Shown here piece by piece: positions 7,052 to 13,481 of a DNA stretch of 13,481 nucleotides. This stretch comes from Chrysochromulina tobinii (lineage: Eukaryota > Haptophyta > Prymnesiales > Chrysochromulinaceae), in NCBI GenBank assembly GCA_001275005.1, contig JWZX01000251.1:1-13481 (forward strand), given 5' to 3'. Within the stretch, counting starts at the first letter, position 1; each line of letters starts with the position of its first letter. The notes beneath the pieces were generated by a model that was not told the DNA's origin, made no database searches, and was given only the letters and a program-made list of their open reading frames with translations. A program made the position numbers and the translations under genes.

Positions 7052-7771
7052 GAGCTGAAATGGCCTTGGCGCTCGCCGGGGAGGACGACGCCTGTGCGCT
7101 GACCGCTGTGGCTGTGCGCGGTGACTGAGTGTGCGGTCTGAGCGCTCTGTGTGTGTCATGCGTGGGTTCCATCACACGCTGCTGTGACGTGTGAGGTTCC
7201 GAGCACGCTGAGCAGTAGAACGCACGGCAAACCGAGCATCTTGGCGCCAAGCATTTCCGCGGAAGCTCCTGCGCATGCTCGTGCGGTCCTGGTTTGCGGT
7301 GCGGCCTCCCCGCTGCCCGGCCGCTCTGACGTTCGGCTCCCGCGCCGCGGGGACCAGCATCTCCCACGCGGGATCGAACCCCCGGGGAGCCCTCCAGTCG
7401 AGCCCGGCGCCTTGAAATTTAGTTACAATTTCGTTTCAGACAAAGCGAACCGGTAAAGGGGTAATTATTGCCGGTACAGGGCGCGCGGGCGGACCGGGAT
7501 CGCGGGATCCGGGAATCGAACAGCGGGCGGAAGCGAAGCGAACGGTCAACCACGAGGTTCATACAAGTTCATACAATCGGACTTGGAGATTGAAAGTCGT
7601 ATCCTGACTGTCCGGTCACTGTGTAGTGCGGTCGGTGTACGGTGACCCCTGACGGTGACCCCGCGCCGAAAGCGGGCCGCGGCCGGCCGTGCGGGGTGCG
7701 CTGGTCGGGTCGGGTGCGCGGGCCACCTGACCGAGCTTTTTATACATTTTGAACGACAAAAAGCCCCCATC
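7052..7771. other. Convergent intergenic region with tRNA T-arm-like motifs
   Basis: 720 bp between the tail-to-tail genes at 4817-7051 and 7772-9049, so it should hold both 3' UTRs. I see no supported gene. On the minus strand two B-box/T-loop-like sequences occur: GGTTCGATCCCG (complement of 7369-7380) and GTTCGATTCCC (complement of 7511-7521). Neither can be folded into a complete tRNA, since no matching acceptor strand or A box was found. A perfect 10-bp tandem GTTCATACAA lies at 7557-7576, and a 13-bp near-tandem around ACGGTGACCCC lies at about 7638-7665. A short AT-rich patch spans about 7411-7470. Confidence 0.5.
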
Positions 7772-9049
7772 TTAGGGAGTCAACTCCGCGGCTTCCTTGA
7801 GCACAGTTTCCTTGAGGTCCTTGAGGTACTGATCTGTACGCCGCTGGCTTTCCATGAGGCTCGCCTGCTCGCGCAGTTTGGCATAGACGCGCTCTTTGTC
7901 GGCCGACATCTTGTCGAGGAGATGCTGCTCCCGCTCCCGCTCCTTCTTCTTGACCGCCCGGTCGAGCTCCTTTTGGCGCTCGAGCCTCTGACGCTCCAAT
8001 TCTTGCCCCTGCCGAATCTTCTCCGAGCGTGCGGTGAGCATATTCGTAATCTTCTGCTGCTGCGCCTTCTCCCTCTGCGCCGCACGCTCCAGTTCCTCCT
8101 TCTCATGCGCCTTCTGGCTCTCTACAAGTGCCTTTTGGCGCATGGCCATCAGCTTGGCCATCTCTTCCCTTTCCTTCTTCTGGCGCTCACGCTGGCTCGC
8201 CACCTTGTCGCGCGCACGAGCAGCAACTTCGGCGCGCTCGGCCATCTCGCGCAAGGTCGCGTCCATGCGTGCCGCCTTCTCAGATTCCATTGCATCTCTC
8301 GCTCTCTGGCGCTGCTCCTCCTTCGCTAGTCTCATCGCCGCGATGCCGTCCGACGACTCCTTCGCACGCTGCTGCAGCCGCTCCTCCATCTCGGCGACCT
8401 TCTGCTTCGCATTGCGCGCGCGTGCTCGCTCCTCACGTCGCCTGAGCTTCTGCCATTGCGTATTCGTGTCCACAGCATGCGCGTTGTGCATCTGCGCTGC
8501 GCGTATGAGCGCATCGGTCGTCTGCGACGCCGCGTGCTTCGCGTGCTCGAATCGTTCGAGCTGCTGTTGGCGCTCCTCATCCATGCTGCGCTCGAACTGG
8601 AGGTACTCGGACTTGCGACGGTCTGCTGCGCGCTTTTCACTCTCATCGCGCTCATGCTGACGCCTGTCCGCTGCAGCCAAGTACGCATCCATCCGACGCG
8701 CCTCGAATTCGACCACATCCATCATCCTCTCCTCGTGTATCCGTTTCTTGTTGATGAGCTCCACAGATTTGCTAGCAATGAGTTCCCCCCTCCGAGCCAA
8801 AACAGCTAGGCGCTGACTATTCACCAATTCCAGCCGAGCCGGATTCGGACCGTTGACAGCGAGCATCGACGAGGACGATGTGGCCATCGGACGATCGAGA
8901 TCGAGGGAAGGCAATGAGGAAGGGACGTCAGGGACCGTGATCGGCCGAAAGCTTGTTGACGTGGTTGCCGCAGGATTGTTGGCGGCAACTGCGAGGTTGG
9001 GCATGCTACCGCCTGCCCGGGCTGGTGGGATTTTGATGGGCAGCGGCAT
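7772..9049 (-). CDS. Highly charged coiled-coil protein, unknown function
   Basis: 425 residues, intronless, ATG at 9049 and TAA at 7772. The first ~85 residues are Ser/Pro/Ala-rich and probably disordered. From about residue 90 to the end the sequence is almost entirely Glu/Lys/Arg/Gln/Ala helix with heptad-like spacing of Leu, Met and Ala (for example REREQHLLDKMSADKERVYA), so it should form a long coiled coil. There is no signal peptide, membrane segment or catalytic motif. Long proteins of this composition are common in flagella, basal bodies and the cytoskeleton (TPH or CCDC type), but I cannot assign it to one. It is convergent with the ankyrin/J gene and codirectional with the large membrane-protein gene at 9491-13481. 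Confidence 0.85.
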   Translation of the reverse strand: MPLPIKIPPARAGGSMPNLAVAANNPAATTSTSFRPITVPDVPSSLPSLDLDRPMATSSSSMLAVNGPNPARLELVNSQRLAVLARRGELIASKSVELINKKRIHEERMMDVVEFEARRMDAYLAAADRRQHERDESEKRAADRRKSEYLQFERSMDEERQQQLERFEHAKHAASQTTDALIRAAQMHNAHAVDTNTQWQKLRRREERARARNAKQKVAEMEERLQQRAKESSDGIAAMRLAKEEQRQRARDAMESEKAARMDATLREMAERAEVAARARDKVASQRERQKKEREEMAKLMAMRQKALVESQKAHEKEELERAAQREKAQQQKITNMLTARSEKIRQGQELERQRLERQKELDRAVKKKEREREQHLLDKMSADKERVYAKLREQASLMESQRRTDQYLKDLKETVLKEAAELTP

Positions 9050-9490
9050 CCGAGCGAGCTAGCGAGCCGATATACGCCTGCAACAACGCGTCGTTAAATC
9101 TGAGCGTGGCCGCGTGAAAACGTGCGCGGTAGCCCAGGTCGTGGGCGGTGGAGCGGAGGGGGACCGTGTGGCAGGAAAGTGGATTCCGAAACGTCACCTT
9201 GCTCCAGACTTGGGGAATCAAACGCCACGTCACTTTTTATTGAGCCCCTTGCGCTGGTCACACGTGACTTCTAGGAACCTTCAGACGACAAGTTTAAGTT
9301 AGAGTGGCCCAACCCTGGCGGGTGACGGGCTGGCGGCCCTGATTTATCTCTACGGTGTGTCCCTTTCACGTAACACGATCTCTGATATTGAGCAGCTCCA
9401 GCCAAAAGATCTTGACGAGATAGAAGCCTCGCCCTTTCAATCCGTGCCGCTCAAAGCTTATGAATGCGCCGAGGCTGTTGGATGGCTGGC
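9050..9490. other. Intergenic region between two minus-strand genes
   Basis: 441 bp that should contain the 3' UTR of the membrane-protein gene (stop at 9491) and the promoter and 5' UTR of the coiled-coil gene (start at 9049). I see no further gene. It holds a CACGTG core (about 9260-9265) and a nearby CCACGTCAC; both are possible bZIP or bHLH-type sites, but they are short and unproven. No obvious continuation of polycystin-type sequence is found here. Confidence 0.5.
9236..9241 (-). terminator. Candidate poly(A) signal AATAAA for the membrane-protein gene
   Basis: The complement of TTTATT at 9236-9241 reads AATAAA on the minus strand, about 250 nt past the stop codon at 9491 and about 190 nt before the next gene's ATG. 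Placement fits a polyadenylation signal. Many protist lineages do not use this hexamer strictly, and a single hexamer can arise by chance in an AT-rich patch. Confidence 0.25.
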
Positions 9491-12400
9491 TCAGCATGGC
9501 CAAAGTCCGAGCATTTTCAGATTTGAGACGATTCGGACCAGAAAGTCTTTGATCCTTCGTAGAGTCTGATTTTTCTCTGACACGGTGAAAGCGAGTATCT
9601 CGGTGGGCTCGACCACGATCCATGTGAAGCCAAGGGAGAGCACCCAAGCGAGGATGACTTCGTGGACTTGCGCCGGTCCCATCGTCACGCCGAAGATGAT
9701 GGCAAGCAGGCAAAAAGAGATGAAGAGGAGAATATTGAATACCCACGCCAGCATGAAGCGCAGCAGGTGGAGTCTCGAGCTCATTGGGACGAATCTACTT
9801 GGCGGCGTAAGCGCTGATGAGCCGGAGCCGGAACGGGAGTCGTCTGCCAACGAGATGGCCTGGCGCCTCTTAAAAATCACCCGAACGCGACGCCATAGTT
9901 TCGTGAGATTCGATGGCTCTGGGCGCCGCCTAAACCTAAGGCGATTACCCCAGCGGAAGACGACTTTGACCACTATCGTGATGGCCGCGAGAATGATGCA
10001 AGTGATCAAGCTGTAGATGATCGTGGTGATGCTGATAAGCGGCGCGCCTCCAGTAAGGATGCTGATCAAACACAAATTGCCCATCATCGTCGTCCAGAAG
10101 ATCTGGATGATATCCTCGTCACGCAGGCGATCCCCAGCAGTATCTTCTCCTGCAGGTAGCACAGCAGAAACAAGGCCGTGCTCTCTCTGCAGCATCCTGT
10201 AGTACTCGCCGAAAAACGAGCGGAAATAGCGTCCGAGCTTCTTCGGCTGCAAACGTTCCTTGAGATCCTCATCAGCTTTCACAGCAGTCGTTGCCTCCAC
10301 CTCGGCCTTGGCAGGCATGAAAGCTTCCACCTCAGTCCTTGGCTCCACCTCGGCCCCAAGCTTTGCCCGTGCTGCCATGTGCTGCCATCGCTTTGCGCTT
10401 CCGCTGGCGCTGACGACCGCGGTGCCGGTTTCTTTGCGCAAAGACTCCCCTTGCCTGGGGGGCAACGGAGCCCATGCCGCTTTGGGGGTTTGCACGTGGA
10501 CCCATCCTCGCGTCCATTCGTCCAGGTCCATCTTGCCATCGCTGTTAATGCCGATTTCGGCGACGAGCCTACCGATCACTTCCTCGTGTACGTCACCACG
10601 CTCGCGTAGGTACGCCTCCATCGATTCGATTGAGATGCGTACCGATCCATTGGCCACGACTTTGAATAGGCTCTCGGCGACCACGCGATTCAAAGCCCAG
10701 GCCGCTTTGGGGGTTTGTACGTGAACCCATCCTCGCGTCCATTCGTCCAGGTCCATCTTGCCATCGCTGTTGATGCCGATTTCGGCGACGAGCCTACCGA
10801 TCGCTTCCTCGTGTACGTCACCACGCTCGCGTAGGTACGCCTTCATCGATTCGATCGAGATGCGTGCCGATCCATTGGCCACGACTTTGAATAGGCTCTC
10901 GGCAACCACGCGATTCAATGGTAGACGATGGGCAACGGTTGGAGGTGCGCGATGGGCAACGGTTGGAGGTGGACGATGGACCACGACTGGAAGTACCGAT
11001 ACATCGTCTTGCGGGCGTACCGTGGGCGTTTGCTCCCGCGAAACCGATGCACTATCTGTGCATGCAGATAGAGACGTGGCATTTGTGTCACGCGTGTCGT
11101 CGACGAGGACACTGGTTACGCTGATTGTCGAAGCTTGGGTTCGCTCCTCAAGAACCGACTTCTGCGCTGGCTCTTGCTCCCGGGTCGGTGCCGCAATCAC
11201 GAAGTGCGCAGCTTGCTCAGGCGTGGCAGTGGACCTGATCGCTCTTGTTCCACGACCGGCCGCCTCGATAATGTTGCGTGCCTGTATAAGCTGATTGAGC
11301 AGCGTCTTGTGCACCTCGCCATCGTCACCCCTGCGCTGCGCTGCCGCCAGGTTTTCTCGCACTCGACGAGTGAGCAGCATGAACCTGCCGAGCACATGCT
11401 CATCAGGCGCCCCTGCCTCGATGCCCAGCACCTCGTAGGCGTCATTCAGAGAACTTTGAGTCGGCAGCCGTGACGGCCGAACACGAGGCGATGATAAAGA
11501 TGGAGACGCCTTGCGACTCGTCGGTCTCTGGCCAGCTTGTCCGGCTCGTTCTTGGGCCTTGCGTTGTGCCTGTAGCTCTGCCGCGCGATGTGCTGCAGCG
11601 CCCGCCTCCAGCGATGCTCTGAGATCACGCCCCTCGCGGCTGCGAGCCGAGCTTGAGGTAGTCGGTCGCACGAGTCGATCCGGCGGCGACGGGGGTGGTG
11701 ATGGCAGCTCGCCTGGCACCACCCGACGGTTGCTGGCGTATTTGTTACGAACCAACGCCTGCAACTTTGTGGCAACTACATCGGATCTCCCCAGCCTTTG
11801 TTGAATTCGAACGACCTCCGTGCGCAGCTCGGGCGGAAGAGAGACGAGAGACAAATTGTTTTGCTTCGCAAGTCGATACGCACGAGCAATATTCTTCAGA
11901 CGTGCTTCTTCTTGCTGCTTCATAATCGTTACTTTCTTCTCCGCCCAGTGCGTATCACGTTGCGCGTGACGTTCAGAGGCAATCTTCCGAATCTTAACGA
12001 CGCGACGACGATGCCTGCGCCATCGCGCGAACAATATCATGAAGAAGTCAAGTCCAATCGCCGAGAAGACCATGCTGAATATGATTGGGTTCCCGGCGAC
12101 ATCAAAGTTTGTGAGCACGTCGGCAGCATCGTCCATAGTAAAGAAGGTGAACTCAATCGAAGTGATTTCTGCGAGCAGCTCTTCGGCTGACAGCGGGATG
12201 CGGACTATTCCTCCAAAGTCTGTCAAGTGTGACGAGTTGCAGTGTAGAAAGCCATCAGGAGCGCCGCCAGGGGGTGGCGAGATGCTCAAGCCTTGTGAAC
12301 TCCACATCTGATTCTCTTCGTCCCAGTAGCTGCACAAGAGCTCCGTGGTGCAATTGTTGCCTGCCCAGCCCACGTTGCACTTGCAGAGGCCATCGACACA

Positions 12401-12654
12401 CGTTCCATGCCCTGAACAGAGCCCGCTCTCGCTGCAGTCGCCGGCGCCGTGCACGACACGGCAGCCAAAGTATGTTGGAGGTGCGTTTGGTGGTGGAGGT
12501 GGTGAAGGCAAAGGGGACGGCGGCGGAGAGGGTGGTGGCGGGGAGGGAGGAGGGGAGGGAGGTGGTCGGGGAACGGGTGGGGGTGGTGGCGATGGCGGTG
12601 GTGGCGGCGGCGCTGGTGGTGGTGGTGACGGCGAAGGTGGCGGTGGTGGCGGTG

Positions 12655-12685
<31 letters not shown>

Positions 12686-13481
12686 GAATGGCGGTGGCGA
12701 CGGCGGCGGCGGTGATGGCGGATGCAAAGGCGGTGGAGGTGACATCGGAGGCAATGGTGGTGCAAACGGTGGCGGCCTAGGTGGAGGTGGCGACGGCGGT
12801 GGAGGAAGAGGTGCTCCAGTAGGTGGATACGGTGGTGGGGAGGGAGGTGGCGGGGAGGGGGGCGGTGGAGATGGGGGCGGTGGTAATGGTGGAAGGCTTG
12901 GCAATGGCGGCAGTGGTGCGCTGCCTGGTGGATACGGAGGTGGTGATGGTGATGGTGAACGCGGTGGGCGCGCTGGTGGTTGCAATGGTGGAGAGGATGG
13001 TGGCAGCAATGGTGGTGCCGATGGTGGCGGAACCTGGGGAGGGGGCGGTGGTGGCGCTGGAGGCGGCCTTGGAGGAGGCGAGGGAGGTGGTGGGAATGGT
13101 GGCGGAGAAGGCGGCGGAGAGGGCGGCGGTGGCGAGGGCGGTGGGCTGGGCGGTGGAGGTGATGGTGGTGGACGCGGAGGTCGAGATGGTGGCCGTGGTG
13201 GTGATCGTGGAGGCGACGGTGGAGGAGGCGATGGGGGCGGTGATGGGGGCGGTGAGGGCAGTGGAGGTGAGGGCGGAGGGCTCGGTGGAGGCGATGGAGG
13301 CGGTGGCGAAGGCGGTGGCGATGGTGGGGGGATAGGGGGTGGCGAGGGGGGCGGTGGCGATGGTGGAGGCCTTGGTGGTACCGGCGGAGATGGTGGCGGT
13401 GGCGATGGCGGTGGCGATGGAGGTGGTGGCGAGGGTGGAGGAGAAGGTGACGGCGGCGGCGGCGACGGTGGAGGCGAGGGC
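9491..13481 (-). CDS. Polycystin-1-like membrane protein: SPPP repeats, EGF, GPS, TM, IQ-like, J-like, EF-hands, four TMs (5'-partial)
   Basis: The C-terminal 1329 residues of a larger protein, frame open to the right edge and intronless here. Order on the minus strand: serine/proline repeats (13481 to ~12490), like hydroxyproline-rich algal wall glycoproteins; an EGF-like module (about 12469-12350, CSGHGTCVDGLCKCNVGW); a GPS motif (12334-12215, CSYWDEEN to HLTDF); TM1 (about 12092-12026) followed by a basic stop-transfer (RWRRHRRR); an IQ-like helix (about 11790-11745, ATKLQALVRNKYA); a J-like helical segment lacking HPD (about 11460-11270); two EF-hand pairs (10919-10470); TM2-3 (about 10115-9955); and TM4-5 (about 9790-9580). 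The segment REHGLVSAVLP before TM2 and the AWVF to EPTEILAF pattern of TM4-5 resemble polycystin-1. It stops after TM5, so the channel domain (TM6-11) is absent. The probable place is the plasma or flagellar membrane, with cytosolic Ca2+ sensing (inference). The family call rests on motif patterns only. Confidence 0.8.
10470..10919 (-). repeat. 225-bp in-frame tandem duplication encoding two EF-hand pairs
   Basis: Copies lie at 10695-10919 (first in the protein) and 10470-10694. They are directly adjacent with no spacer, and I count 10 mismatches in 225 bp (about 95.6% identity). Each encodes 75 residues starting LNRVVAESLFKV and ending TPKAAWA. The copies differ at only three residues (Ala/Val, Lys/Glu, Ala/Val). 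The better loop in each reads GINSDGKMDLDE, with Asn3, Asp5, Gly6, Asp9 and Glu12 in place but Gly instead of Asp at position 1. The partner loop (VANGSARISIES) is degenerate. Confidence 0.93.
10926..10997 (-). repeat. 24-bp tandem repeat encoding an HRPPPTVA octapeptide
   Basis: Three units start at 10926, 10950 and 10974 at a 24-bp period. The first two share CGATGGGCAACGGTTGGAGG exactly and the third has diverged. They encode HRPPPTVA, HRAPPTVA and a degenerate copy, and form a proline-rich cytosolic linker just before the EF-hand duplication. Confidence 0.85.
12490..13481 (-). repeat. About 1 kb serine/proline repeat tract, continuing off the window
   Basis: On the minus strand this reads SPPP, SPPPP and SPPx units with occasional Phe, Tyr, Gly and Arg. 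I checked codons from 13009 to 13480 by hand and found no stop. Such repeats resemble hydroxyproline-rich glycoproteins and pherophorin linkers of algal surfaces, which are rigid and heavily glycosylated. The plus strand is therefore extremely G-rich (GGTGGTGGC, GGCGGAGG). Open plus-strand frames here encode Gly/Val/Ala-rich shadows and are not called. Confidence 0.9.

Noticed and set aside
7361-7440. Functional tRNA gene on the minus strand
   Set aside because: The T-loop motif is good, but the T stem pairs poorly, no complementary acceptor strand lies at the right distance and no A box was found.
10178-11294. Plus-strand open frames of 143-178 residues
   Set aside because: Shadows of the minus-strand membrane-protein gene; they even carry the duplicated EF-hand block in a meaningless frame.
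12229-13335. Plus-strand Gly/Val/Ala-rich proteins over the right end
   Set aside because: They are antisense shadows of the SPPP tract; the minus frame joins to EGF, GPS and membrane segments and is open to the edge.

Overview
The window looks like nuclear DNA of a GC-rich unicellular eukaryote, probably a microalga such as a haptophyte or another chromist-grade phytoplankter. This rests on five signs: spliceosomal GT-AG introns inside one gene, long intronless multidomain genes with high GC3, a cyclic-nucleotide-dependent protein kinase, a CbxX/CfqX-type tandem AAA+ protein, and an extracellular serine/proline (SPPP) repeat protein with EGF-like and GPS motifs. The lineage is an inference; no rRNA or plastid gene is present to fix it.

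Layout. 1-1665 (+): 3' part of a tandem AAA+ ATPase gene (CbxX/CfqX family), broken by short introns that share sequence modules and are flanked by duplicated exon sequence. 1666-1928 (+): a coding-like but frame-disrupted tail. 2037-4547 (+): a protein kinase with three cyclic-nucleotide-binding domains and an AGC kinase domain (PKG-like). 4817-7051 (+): ankyrin repeats, a J-domain with HPD and a C-terminal SH3-like segment. 7052-7771: a long convergent intergenic region with tRNA T-arm-like motifs. 7772-9049 (-): a highly charged coiled-coil protein. 9050-9490: intergenic. 9491 to the right edge (-): the C-terminal 1329 residues of a large membrane protein with an SPPP wall-type ectodomain, an EGF-like module, a GPS motif, TM1, an IQ-like helix, a J-like segment without HPD, two nearly identical EF-hand pairs and four polycystin-1-like membrane segments. 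I read its frame by hand to the window edge and found no stop, so the N-terminus lies outside.

The genes do not form an operon. Several would fit second-messenger signalling (a cyclic-nucleotide kinase, and a putative Ca2+-linked membrane protein of polycystin-1 type), but a shared pathway is speculation. The two strongest leads are the introner-like introns of the AAA+ gene, which carry apparent target-site duplications that supply the 5' splice site, and the unusual domain architecture of the polycystin-1-like protein with its recent in-frame EF-hand duplication.
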